64,000 bases of DNA from Allium sativum (lineage: Eukaryota; Streptophyta; Magnoliopsida; Asparagales; Amaryllidaceae). Below are positions 10,331 to 21,662 of this stretch, in pieces. The position numbers and the translations under genes were made by a program. Position 1 is the first letter of the stretch, and the number at the start of each line of letters is the position of its first letter. Location: assembly GCA_030737875.1 (NCBI GenBank), contig CM060923.1, forward strand, positions 36,944,501 through 37,008,500, read 5' to 3'. The notes under the pieces were generated by a model. That model was not told where the DNA came from. It ran no database searches and saw only the letters and a program-made list of their open reading frames with translations.

Positions 10331-13300
10331 TATCGTTGACTCACAGCAGACTAATCAGAATAATGCTGAATCAAACAGAAATAATACTGCCAAATTAGAA
10401 GACTTACTAGATGATGGATGGTATCCAGACTCAGGAGCCACGAATCATGTGACAAATAACCTGGCAAATCTGAACCTTGGAAACAAAGAATACAAAGGTA
10501 ACAAATCTTTAATTGTTGGCAATGGTAAGTCAGTTTCTATATCTCATACTGGAAATGCAAGTTTTGGTGGTACTAGAAAGCTATACTTAAATAAATTACT
10601 TTGTGTACCACTGATCAGGAAAAATCTCCTAAGTGTCTCACAGTTTGCCAAAGACAACAAAATATACTTCGAATTTTATCCTAAGTACAGCTTAGTAAAA
10701 GATTTACTGACAAGTGAAATTTTGTTGCAGGGTAAAGAGTGCAAAGGACTTTACAAATTTGATGTTTTCAGTTCAAAAAGTGCTAATAGTAGAGAAAACT
10801 GCTATGACCAATATCATGTAAACACTGTTGAAAGTAGTAATGTCTATGATCTATGGCATAACAAACTTGGTCATCCTAGTACGAATATTGTAAAGAAAGT
10901 GCTGATTAGCAATAATATAGATGTTAGTAAATTTCCTTTGCATCATATACGTACTTATTGTCAAATTGGCAAGAGTCACAAACTTGCATTTCCAGACTCT
11001 GAGAAAAATTATACAAAACCTCTTGAATTAGTTGCAATAGACTTATGGGGTCCATCACCTATATACACTGATTATGGATACAAATACTACATATCATTTA
11101 TAGATGCTTACTTTAGGCATTTATGGATATACTTGTTTAAAGCTAAATCTGAAACTTGTAAGGCAGTGTTACAATTTGTTGCTAATGTTGAAAGACTTTA
11201 CAATTTTCAAGTTAAAACAATTCAAACGGATGGTGGGAAGGAGTTTTCTCCTCTAAAAGATTTTTTTCAAAGAAAGGGTATATCACACAGATTTACCTGT
11301 CTCCATACGTCTGAACAAAATGGTCTTGTAGAAAGGAAACATAGACATATACTAGAGACAGGCTTAACCTGTTAGCTCAAGCATCAATGCCTCTTAGGCC
11401 TGATGCTTTCGTAACAGCTGTCTATCTAATTAACAGACTGCCAACAAAGGTCTTATGTTATAAAACTCCTCTGGAAGTACTCACAAAGATTAAACCCAAC
11501 TACAAAGACTTAAAAGTCTTTGGATGTCTATGTTTCCCTTACTTAAGACCTTACAACTCACACAAACTTCAGTTTAGATCATCCCCATGTACGTTTTTAG
11601 GGTATGCTAGTGGTTTTAAAGGTTATAAATGTCTAGACAAAAATGGAAGAGTGTTTATATCTAGACATGTCACTTTTAATGAATATGAATTTCCTTTCAG
11701 CAAGGAAGAAATAAAAACCACAAGCAAGGTCTATAACCCTAAGTACTCAATACCAAATATAAATGGTACTTCTGATGTAATCATACCTGGTATAGAAGAG
11801 GCAAGTATAGGTTTGCAGACTAGTGAAAACAAGGATAACTCTCAACTCACAATGCCAGCATGTGGGCCAGGTCAAGAGTCAAGTCAAAGCAACACCAACA
11901 ATCCCAACCTTCCCTGCAATAAGGATTTATCTACCTCCAACCAACAGATCAGAGAAGAAGTTCAAGGCATTAGTGTTGAATACACTGACACAAGTGGCAG
12001 TGTGCCACAGCAAGCCATTGAATTCAATAAGCATCATATGACTACAAGAGCCAAGAGTGGTATCTTCAAACCAAAACTATATTGTTCCATCACAGAACCA
12101 ACATCATTCAATCAAGTTAACCATAGTAAAGAATGGAAAATATCCATGTGTGATGAATATAATGCACTGATAAGAAATAATGCTTCGACACTGGTTGCAA
12201 AACCAAGTAACAATAATGTTATTGGCTGCAAATGGACTTATAGGATTAAGAGAAACACTGATGGATCAGTTTCTAAATACAAAACAAGACTGGTAGCTAA
12301 GGGCTATCCACAACAATGTGGATTTGATTTCAAAGAAGCATTCTCACTGGTCATAAAGCCCTCATCTATCAGAATTGTTTTAACTATTGCATTACATAGA
12401 AACTGGACCATCAGACAACTTGACGTAAATAACGCTATCTTAAATAGTGATTTGCAGGAGGAAGTTTACATGGAACAGCCTGAGGGATTTATACAGCAAG
12501 GAAAAGAAGCATATGTGTGCAGATTAAACAAAGCTATATATGGGCTGAAGCAAGCACCTAGAGTTTGGTTCGAAAAGATGAAATATACTTTAGCAAAACT
12601 GGGCTATCAACCAACCAAATCGGACAACTCTTTATTTACAAAATTCCTACATGACACTGTTACATACATACTTATATATGTTGATGACTTTTTAATTACA
12701 GGTTACAGCGAGGGGGAGATTATGAAGGTTACTCAGTGTCTCAATGCAGAATTCTCATTAAAAGATCTTGGACAACTCACATATTTTCTAGGAATAGAAG
12801 TGAGCAGATTATCAAGCACTGAAATGTACTTAAGTCAAAAGAAGTACATTTCAGAACTCCTACTCAAATGCAATATGGACAAAGCTAATCCTACATCTAC
12901 CCCCAATAATAAGCAACTCACATCTATCAAAGAACATTGGCGAACACATAGACAATGAAAAGCAGTACCGGAGCATAGTGGGGGCACTACAATATGCAAC
13001 AATAACGAGGCCGGACATCTCATTCAGTGTGAACAAGATCAGCCAGTTCATGCAACAAGCTTTAAGTGAACATTGGAAGGCGTTCAAAAGAATTCTACGT
13101 TACTTAAAGGGTACAATCAATCACAAATTGAAACTACAGTCAAGCAACACACTCAATATCAGTGCATATGCAGATTCAGACTGGGCAAATGATTATGATG
13201 ATAGAAAGTCAACCTCTGGTTACTGTATATTCCTAGGAAATAATCCTATTTCATGGTGTGCAAAGAAGCAAGCAACAGTGTCAAGATCAAGCATAGAAGT

Positions 13301-13498
13301 AGAATACAGATGTATTGCTAGCATGACTGCTGAAATAATGTGGATTCAGTCATTATTGAGTGAACTAAAAGTAACATCCAACGGAACTGCCACAGTTTGG
13401 TATGATAATATGAGTGCTATAGCACTTACAGTCAATCCAATACTACATTCCAGAACTAAACATATGGAGTTGGACATATATTTTGTCAGAGAGCAAGT
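10331..13498 (+). pseudogene. copia pol, body 1: protease, integrase, RT, RNase H (broken)
   Basis: Continuation of the body 1 polyprotein after the solo-LTR insertion. Domains in order: aspartic protease DSGATNHVT (from 10428); integrase zinc region LWHNKLGHP...[10 protein letters not shown], where HHIRTYC has Arg for the Cys seen in body 2; catalytic Asp in AIDLWGP (11040-11042) and QTDGGKEF; reverse transcriptase with YVDD (about 12677); RNase H to 13498. Lesions are a 1-nt loss in a C run at about 11368, giving TAG at 11373, a 6-nt in-frame loss after 11396, and an extra C in the run 12900-12904. The extra C is also present in body 2. The C-terminus is cut off by a CACTA insertion at 13502 and continues at 19599. 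Confidence 0.9.
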
Positions 13499-13501
13499 TA
13501 A

Positions 13502-13890
13502 CACTACACCAGAAATGCCAATTAGGCAGTGCTCTGAGCCGTATCAAAATCGATTTGGCAGTGCTCTGAGCCGTATCAAAAAATGGCGTCTCTGTTGCTT
13601 TGATACGGCCTTAAGCCGTATCAAATTCATGAATTGATACGGCTCAAAGTCGTATCAAATTCATAGAGTAATACGGTTTTAAACCGTATCATATTAATAA
13701 ATTGATACGGTTTTAATCCGTGTCAATATATTCATTTGATACGGTTTTAAGCCGTATCAAATTAGTAAATTGATACGGCTTAAAGCCGTATCAAATGAAT
13801 ATATTGATGCGGGTTAAAACCGTACTAAATGGCTCAATATTACAATGATATCAACGAAATTAGATACGGCTTTTAACCGTATCGAAATCA
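13502..13890. repeat. CACTA left terminal and subterminal palindromes
   Basis: After the terminal repeat, gtgctctgagccgtatcaaa occurs twice (about 13530-13582). About eight palindromes of ttgatacggc/t...g/accgtatcaaa then lie between about 13598 and 13885, spaced roughly 38-45 bp. Subterminal arrays of this kind are binding sites for the DNA-binding transposase protein in known CACTA elements. Confidence 0.88.
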
Positions 13891-14317
13891 TGAAATCATG
13901 TACAACATATATGCAGTATAATGAAACATTGCATTCATTGATATATATGCACAATAAAGAAGTTATGCTGCATCCATGTAACAGTATATAGAGAAGATAC
14001 ACAAAGCAGAACTTTAATTAATACACAAAGCATAACTTCAATTAATACACACCACAAAATACAATTTATACAAAGCATAATGTTCAGAGTTCTGAAGAAA
14101 AAAAAATGGAGACAACTAAACTGCAGTAGTCGAGCCCATGCAACCCATGCTTGTTCCAAAGCCTGAAAAGAAATAAAAATAAAAAACAACAGTTTAGTTT
14201 TGTTTCCAGTGCAACATAATTACCACAGTAATACATAGTTGACATGCTCCGGAACTATCAATACAGAAAATTACAATCATTAAGCTACGATAAGTAAGTT
14301 AGTAAGCAAGCATGGCC

Positions 14318-14508
14318 TTTTATCTTTAAAAACATGCTTGGTTACTCCAAATTCTTCCTGTTCACAAACTATGTAAATTTACAGCATGCATGCTGCTTGC
14401 AGAACAACAATGTTTTATCTTTAAAAACATGCTTGGTTCCTCCAAATTCTTCCTGTTCACAAACCGTGTAAATTTACAGCATGCATGCTGCTTGCAGAAC
14501 AACAATGA
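14318..14508 (+). repeat. 95-bp tandem duplication inside the CACTA element
   Basis: tatctttaaaaacatgcttg occurs at 14321 and again at 14416, each followed by the same roughly 75 bp ending in ttgcagaacaacaatg. Only a few substitutions separate the units. Confidence 0.85.
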
Positions 14509-14888
14509 TGAGTGGCAAGCTTGCATATATACATGTATCAACCGAAAAGGAGAATCCTTTTTTAAGTCAAGCCTATCTTTAATTTTTTTTTTGTGATGAT
14601 AGCTTTTTATTTCATTATCTAGTGATATAGCTTCAAAAGTTGATAACTTCAACATACAGTGGTCCTCAATCAAATTACGAAAGGATATGCATTGGTAGGT
14701 TTAGTCATATCCTAGACTGTTGATTGCTGTTGAACTACTACTCTGTTTGTATTGGTTCTAAAATCAAATTACAAAAGACAGGAAGTATCAAGTCACTGTA
14801 GAAATCCTCTGCTGGCCCTTTGCTTAACGTTGCTCTTATTGCTATCTTTACTCACAGGGATAAGACAGAACAACGGATAAGAACCCTT

Positions 14889-16202
14889 CTATTCATCATC
14901 AGTGCCAAAATACCTGTCACCAAATTCTCCCATACCAGGAATGACACGAAAATCATTGCTTACCCCTGCTTCTATCTCCGAGGTCACAACTTTGAGCCTT
15001 GGGTACCTTTTGCAAATGGCATGTAATCCTTGTGGAGCAGAAATTAGGCTTAGAAAAATGATGTTAGCTTCTGGTACATCCTTGCTAAGGAGCAAAGAAA
15101 TAGCTTGAACAACTGAATTCCCAGTGCCAAGTATGGGATCTAACTGCAACACATGCCTATTTGCAATATCTTTGGGCAAATTATGATAAATTAGCTGCTG
15201 CTCTCTATCCCCTTCCTTATGAATAAGAATTTTGCCAATTTTAATTCCTTTGCAACAAGCTCTTAATGCATTTTCCATGCTTTCACCACTTCTAATCACT
15301 GAGATGCCACATAACCTTTTGCAGAAATCCACACCAGTATATACGGTACCAGTTGGAGTGATCACCTGCTTTTCCACAAAAGGAAGGAGACCCAAACCCT
15401 GCTCCACAACCAAGCGAATTAGTCGGTCTGCATAAAATATGAAGTCATGTTTTGCAGTGTTCACATTTCTTATCAGTGTATGCATTCCTTGTATCTGAAA
15501 AGTGGACTGAATGACATAAATTTTGGATATATTTTACAAAGATCATGCTGGCTAAGCTTGGTACGTATGTGTTGCACAATCAAATTGATTGCAACGTGGT
15601 TATCTCCACCACGAGGAATAATTATGTCAGCAAATTTCATTTGTGGAAGTATGAACTCTTCAAAAGAAGGTTTCACAAATTTCGAGTACTGATCCAAAAC
15701 CATACTGATATCTCTTTTCTTTTCAACTGTATCACGCTGTATCCTTCTTGCAAGGCGAACATCAGCATCTGTGTCAACGAAGATCTTCATGTTCAATAAT
15801 TCTCTAACACAAGGATCATGGAATACAAAAATTCCTTGTAATATGATGACATCGGAAGGATTGACCTTTCTAGCTGGCCAAAGATGCTTATGGGATCTGA
15901 AATCATAATCCGGGATATCAACAGAACTACCATGCTTCAAGCTCTCCAAACAACAAAGTAATTTTTCCGTATTAAAAGCATTTGATTTATGAGAACAACA
16001 CGCTGGTCATGAAGTTGTTCAATGATCATGTCGCAAACAGTCTTCTTCCCTGAAGCTGAACCACCAGCAACACATTGTTCATCTCAGATTTAATCTATTC
16101 TCTGCCATCGATGCAAAGGCCTGAAAAATGAACGTCTTCAGTTATCTTCACCAGATTCTCCGATGATTTGGAGTTCATGTGGCGCAAATTATCCGACGCC
16201 AT
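14889..16202 (-). pseudogene. captured uridine kinase / uracil phosphoribosyltransferase pseudogene (UKL type)
   Basis: Near full-length copy of the plant two-domain uridine kinase-like protein of pyrimidine salvage. An ATG at 16202 gives a short N-terminal piece (DVHFSGL is recognisable), ended by TAG at 16095-16097. The P-loop follows at 16065-16039 as GGSASGKKT, where the family has GKT or GKS, so the Mg/ATP Thr/Ser position is Lys. After ...LINQ there is a deletion of roughly 23 residues that also shifts frame (about 15980). The rest of the kinase is open to about 15520 (IFVDTDADVRLARRI). A 1-nt loss in the run at 15518-15524 breaks the junction to the UPRT domain. The UPRT domain itself (about 15506-14889, PRPP loop DPILGTGNS, C-terminus GEFGDRYFGTDDE) is uninterrupted. 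There are no introns, whereas plant UKL genes as I recall them have many, which suggests a cDNA-derived copy. Confidence 0.9.
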
Positions 16203-19200
16203 CGTTGATAAACTCAGATCACTTGCTTAAAATTACTGGAGGAGACAGGGAAAAGAACCCACGTATTCCAAGAGAATAGACAGCTGCGGTTTCGTTCATT
16301 GTCAGAATAGACAACTGTTATTTACCTTTTGTTCTAACAACCAAAAAAGTTAAAAGATGATGGATTGACCTCCACCATTATACTACATAAAATCAGTACC
16401 AATCAGTGTTTCAGTGTTCAGGCAAAAGCCATGCATTGAATCTCCGCTAATACACATGAACACATATTGTAAACAACATCCACTCTAGCAAGACAAACAA
16501 CACTCATGCATAAAATAAACCAAAATTAAAATATACTTATTTTAGGTGACCTCTAAAACTCAGTCATAGAACTCACCCTATGAACCAATATAGTACTTAA
16601 ACTAATATCAAAGGCCACCATTTATACTATACTATTAATATGCATGAAACACATTATCTATACAAAATATTGGACTGAACTTCACAAATGTGAGATTAAA
16701 ATTACATTGTACTAATTTACTGTCATATAAATACCCAAAATAGAAGGTTGTGTTTATACCGCCATAAAACAGCATTAAAACCAATTACAGAGTTTGTGCA
16801 ATTACATATAAATTTGCATCCGATTATTCTCGAAAAGTGACTCCGACTGAGTTTTGATTTGTTTTTTTAATTGGTTTGGCCAATTCAAGCAATGAGCAGA
16901 GAATATACACACTGTTGCTGATTTGTTGATGCTCCAATTAAGCAAGAAACTATGGACCAATACAAGAGTTGAGATAAATTGTTTTTTTAGATAGAGAAGG
17001 ATTGTTTCAAATAAGCTTTTCCAACGTGATTTGAATACCAGGGGCCAAACTCACCCTATGATGTTGAGTCTATTCTTCATGAGGAAGCAGAAGGAGGAAT
17101 ATAAGTATTACGAGAAGTTCGACTGTGGAGCACAACGAGAGAAGTTTAAATATGAGTTCTTATATTTAAACCTTTAAAGGTGACATATCCTTCAATCAAT
17201 TTAGTGAATTACAATACAAGCACACAAAAGCAGCCTAATAAAATACAACCAAGCTACAAAATTATCACAATCTAACTCTAAGTAACACAAAAGCAGCAAC
17301 TAAAAATGCTAAATTCAACTCAAAATTATCATTCTTCATCCTGCTAATCAAAGATGAAGGACTAGCATTCACAAAATTAAATTAGACAATTTTCCTGTTT
17401 TCATGTATACTGCAAAAGTTTACATACGTTTATACTCTTCAACTCTGAATTGTCTTAAATTAAGGCTTATAAAAATGGAAACAAAGTATATACAGTTTGT
17501 AAAAGATAATTATTTCATATTGCTATTTGATACAAACTCCACTTAAATTAACTTTCAAAATGGCGAAAATTATGTTTTCATGTACAGTCTGGTAGTTTAA
17601 ATGTTCTTATATTATTCAAGTCTGAGCTATATTAAAATATGGCTTAGTAACATGGAAACCAAAGTACGTACAGTATGTAAAAGATGATGATTTCCTACCC
17701 ATTATCGTGGCCATGTCCAGTATGGTTTACATACAGCTATTTGCTAATTTATGCAATTAGTTGAATTACAAACATAACTATTATTTATATAACCATTGCA
17801 TAACATCTTGAACAATGGTAACAGTATACATTGATTTCCAGTGATGGAGTTTTGAGACTTTTGTTTATAAATGAATAATCAATCAAAATAACATATATGG
17901 AAACAAAAGTGCATGCAGGAAACAAGTGTTCTTACCAGCAATGAATAATAATCAGTAATAAACGAGTGTGTATACAGAATTAAAGCCTATAAACAGCGAC
18001 AATTAACATTTAAAAAAAAGGTAAATGAATAGGGTTAATCGGTAAAAAAAAAGTAAAATAAACAGAATTGAAGTTCAAAATCATTGTCTAAAATTCTAGA
18101 ATCAAATATAAATTTTTCCCATCATTAACTTCTGTTTTCTAATTAGTGAACTCAATATTTGAGTACATATAATATCAAGTGATTCTAAGTGAGCCTAATA
18201 TGAGTTATATTATATGAAAACTTCAATTTACCACCATACAGTTTCCATTAATTCCATCGTTAGCTGATAATAAAACTTGGAAAGTGACAGGACAAAGTAG
18301 GCACGTCCGATGAAGTAATACTGATGAATTAAGGATCACATATGCTGTGGTGCATCAACAAACCAGGCAGTTGAAAGAAACGGATAAGAACCAATATACG
18401 TGTATACTTGTCTATGCACAAAGTAATTGATCTTCATTTCAACAAAAGTTTTCATATAACTTCAGTGCAAAATAACCGGAAAAATAAAATAAATACATGA
18501 CAAAACAATTTGAAAAGCTTGTTACTAAGTTCGTTAAGTGGAGTAGGATGCCCTGTTAAGTACAAAAATCTGATAGAATAAATAATGTACAAATATTCCA
18601 GCATTGCACAATTAATTGTGCATGTTCTTCTACCTAATAGTTGTAAAATTAATCATTTTTGAACGGTTCCGAACATAATTTCTAGTTATAAAAGTTTATA
18701 ATTGTACTACATTTTTACTGTTGCATGTAAATTTAGAAGAACAAAATTGTATAACTAAGAAGGATACGCGTGCAGACATGATCAGTGCATAGGCTTCTGC
18801 ATTTATAAATGGTTAATGTTTTTGAAAAACACTGGTACCAATAGTAACAAAATCAGAAGCACTAATTAGATCAAAGAATTAAGAATACAATCATTGGGAA
18901 ACAAAATCATTTAGCAGTGATCCTAGTTTAATGTACTGTAATCATGGCCAATAGAATAGAAACCCGTGTTTTTCCAACAAAAGCTTAAACAGTAGTTTTG
19001 GGTAGGATTATAGTTAAATTATAATTTACCTGAAGTGAAATCAAAATCTAGGAGCTCTTTCATCATTGCTTTCGGTCACTCAGCACTGGTAATCCGAGTC
19101 TCCGACGAAGGCAATCTAAGATTTAGGAGTACGGATGATATAAATTGAGACATCGCTTAGCAGTCATGTTGTATCCCGATGGGGTAGCCTTTACGACAAA

Positions 19201-19370
19201 AATAACAGTCAAACAACAGCGAAAAAGCACAAAAAGAATTGAATCGAAGGGAGATTTGGGAATTGAAATTTTAGGGATTCGAAGATTTAGGAATTTTTTT
19301 TGTTTCGGCCGAAATGGAAAAGTGGAGAGGGAGGAACCAGAAAAGAACGACACGGAATGGAGAAATTAAC
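16203..19370 (-). other. possible leader exon and intron upstream of the captured gene
   Basis: Reading the minus strand inward from the CACTA right end, a pyrimidine-rich leader-like stretch (about 19370-19030) ends at CAG|GTAAAT, a good splice donor (GT at 19029-19028). A strong acceptor, ctgtctcctccag on the minus strand, ends at 16236, just 34 nt before the ATG at 16202. The implied intron is 2,794 nt. A leader ATG gives a short frame that stops before 16202. CACTA transposase genes are usually read inward from an element end, so the captured gene may use such a promoter. The remainder of 16240-19020 holds nothing else I recognise. Splicing is inferred, not shown. Confidence 0.35.
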
Positions 19371-19377
19371 GTTGACA

Positions 19378-19595
19378 TTTGATACGGGTTTAAGCATGAT
19401 CAAAATGAACCGATCCGAACCCTTGAAGATCTAGGGTGAGATTTCAAGTGTTGAAGGTGGTGCGGATTGCAAAAGAAATTTTGATACGGCTTATCAAAAT
19501 TGATACGGCTGTAAGCCCTATCAAAATTGATACGGCCTAAAGCTGTATCAAATATCCGCATCCTGATGTGCCAAATTGGCTGTTTTGGTGTAGTG
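19378..19595. repeat. CACTA right subterminal palindromes and terminus
   Basis: Contains tgatacgggtttaagcat, then at about 19482-19552 three units of ttgatacggc...gtatcaaa type, then the terminal repeat ending GGTGTAGTG. These match the left subterminal units in motif. Confidence 0.85.
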
Positions 19596-19598
19596 TAA

Positions 19599-19865
19599 TA
19601 AAGGGAATTTATGTGTAAATCATGTACCATCAGCTTACCAGGTCGCAGGTGTTCTGACGAAACCATTGTCAAAGAAAAGTTTCATCAACTTGAGAGAAAA
19701 GCTATGCGTCATAATACTTAAAGTCGAGGATAAGTCTGAGTCTTCTCAATCTAAGCCAAAGGAAGAACAAAAGAAGTCATATCTGAACTCAAACAAAGCT
19801 ACTCCGATAAGCAAATCAGAAATCGAATAGATCTATGATATTTATCATGAATCCGCTCGCTACTG
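19599..19865 (+). pseudogene. copia pol C-terminus, body 1 (after the CACTA insertion)
   Basis: The RNase H tail resumes after the target duplication with KGNLCVNHVPSAYQV and LTKPLSKKSFINLREKL, matching body 2 at 24873-25140. A TAG at about 19828 replaces a sense codon (CAG in body 2, EQIHDIYHESARY). The shared end RY* lies at about 19865. A short untranslated stretch with gcaaaccctaggtggcgcaa and a polypurine-like ggtttaaggg precedes LTR 2. Confidence 0.85.
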
Positions 19866-19996
19866 ACTGCCACTAGAGGAGCACCTAATCACCCTTGTTT
19901 TACTTGAGCAATAATCATCTCTCTAGGAGCTTTCGAACTTAGATAATCCATATCCATTCATTTTCTGCAAACCCTAGGTGGCGCAATGGTTTAAGG

Positions 19997-20219
19997 GTGC
20001 GAATAAGAAAAGAGAAATGAATCTGTGGCTTACAGGATGAAGGGAGCCTTTTATTCTATGATATGTTCTACACTTGTATTAACTGGGCCAGCTCATTTAA
20101 GCCCACTTCCTTTATTACATATATCATATGTGAACTGTACCGTGCATCATAGTATACACTTTTTCATGAAACATTTTATTCTGCAATAAACAAAATCTTT
20201 CGTTCCCATCTTTCTTTCA
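19997..20219 (+). repeat. copia LTR 2 (middle, shared by both bodies)
   Basis: TGCGAATAAGAAAAG to ctttctttca. It differs from LTR 3 at only a few positions. It follows body 1's polypurine tract and precedes body 2's primer site, so it serves as the 3' LTR of body 1 and the 5' LTR of body 2. Confidence 0.88.
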
Positions 20220-20231
20220 TGGTATCAGAGC
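20220..20231 (+). promoter_or_regulatory. primer binding site, body 2
   Basis: TGGTATCAGAGC directly follows LTR 2, as in body 1. Confidence 0.9.
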
Positions 20232-20729
20232 GTGATCTTGCCTAACAGCATTAGATCTATTCTCTGTTGTTCTCATTCAGGACATTCCTGCATCTCAAAA
20301 TTGGATCAAAAGTATTATAACAGTTTTCTCCCATCAGATTAAGCTTCATCATTTGGGAGAAATACAGTTTTCCTTCAGAATTCAAAGTGCCATACAAGAA
20401 ATCTTAACAAATTCCCGCTGCATCATCAATTTAAAAAGGAAACTGCAGTGGATATTGAAAAACGCCAGTACAGTTTGAGAACTTTTGTTCAAGAAATCAG
20501 AATTTCATTCAAAGCCGTCCTAATTTCCAACTGAAATCAAGAATTGGTTGCTGTGAAGATCATATATCATTCAAAGCCATCCTAATTCTCAATTAGAGTC
20601 AGTAATTGGTTGCTTTAAAGATTGGTTTCAGTCATCTTTCATAAGAAAAAAAGTTCCATACCTGTAGGTACTCCTCAATATCCTGATTCTTGATTTCTTT
20701 AGTTTGTTTGCATCATATTTTGATTCAAG

Positions 20730-21662
20730 ATGTCTGGAGAAAAATCATCCCCAAGCTCCACGGCAAGATCTGCACCAACACAAACTTCCGTTAGCCAAGA
20801 AGTATTAAAGACAATTGTAAAGCCACAATGCCAAATAGTCACAACACAGCTAGATGAATCAAATCACTTGACGTGGAAGTTCCAGGTCGAAACATCCATC
20901 AAAGGGTATAGATTAAAGGATTATGTTTTTGGGACTACTGCAGTGCCTGCAAAATATATTACTGATAATGCGGGCAAGTCAATCAGCAATAATGAGTACA
21001 CAACTTATCAAAGACAAGATAATCTCATCAGTGCATGGCTGCTATCTTCAGTAGGATCTAATATACTGCCACAACTGATTGGTTGCAAAACCACTCATGA
21101 ATTTTGGCAAACTATTCAACAAATTTTCAGTTCACAGTCTGCCGCAAAGGTCATGAGTTACAGAAGTCAATTACAGAATATCAAGAAAGGAGATATGAGT
21201 ATTAGAGATTACACTGTAAAGGTTAAAACACTGTGTGATCAATTGGCTACTTCTGGTCATAAAATTTCTGACTACGAACAAATTATGTTTCTATTAAATG
21301 GCCTAGATGATGATTATGAAGCCATTGTCGCTGTCCTATCCACCAATGAAAATTTTCCCTCTCTACAGTTTGTACAATCAACACTACTGTCTCATGAAGC
21401 AAGATTAAAGCACAAGAAAGCTGCTGCAGATTATTCAGTCAACTTTATAGCCAACAACAACAGAAACAAGACTCAAGAAAAGAACGGTTTCTATAATAGA
21501 GGTCAGTCAGGTACAACTCAAAGAGGTGGTTACAGACCAAGAGGAAGAGGTGGAAGATGGAACAATAACAACAACAGGCCTAGGTGTCAAATTTGCGAGA
21601 GGATAGGTCACCCAGTAAGCAAATGCTTTTTTAGATTTGACATAAACTACAATCCATCGTAA
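20730..21662 (+). pseudogene. copia gag, body 2
   Basis: Open from MSGEKSSPSS through the gag region to YNPS, 310 residues. TAA at 21660-21662 replaces the CAA in body 1, where the frame runs on toward protease. The zinc knuckle CQICERIGHPVSKCF and an Arg/Gly-rich stretch are present. This stretch is shorter than in body 1 (one RGRG repeat fewer). The leader between the primer site (20220) and this ATG is about 500 nt and non-coding. In this family gag and pol normally form one polyprotein, so the stop is a lesion. This is the better preserved of the two gag copies. Confidence 0.9.

Larger units (their letters stand above)
13502..19595. mobile_element. CACTA DNA transposon carrying a captured host gene
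   Basis: The left end is CACTACACCAGAAATGCC and the right end is GGCTGTTTTGGTGTAGTG, imperfect inverted repeats with the diagnostic CACTA terminus. It is flanked by a 3-bp target duplication TAA (13499-13501 and 19596-19598). Body 2 of the copia locus shows the empty site, in RNase H. Both subterminal zones hold palindromes of tgatacggnnnnaanccgtatca type. No transposase was found. Instead the minus strand carries a uridine kinase/UPRT pseudogene (14889-16202). This makes it a non-autonomous Pack-type CACTA element of 6,094 bp. Confidence 0.92.

Noticed and set aside
11823..12041. 72-codon plus-strand frame, repeated at 23194-23412
   Set aside because: Overlaps the copia integrase-RT linker in another frame. 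It recurs only because both bodies are copies.
12835..13087. Minus-strand frames with Cys/Leu-rich sequence, also at 24206-24458
   Set aside because: Antisense shadows of the copia RT/RNase H coding strand.
15447..15799. Plus-strand frames over the captured gene
   Set aside because: Antisense to the clearly homologous uridine kinase reading on the minus strand.
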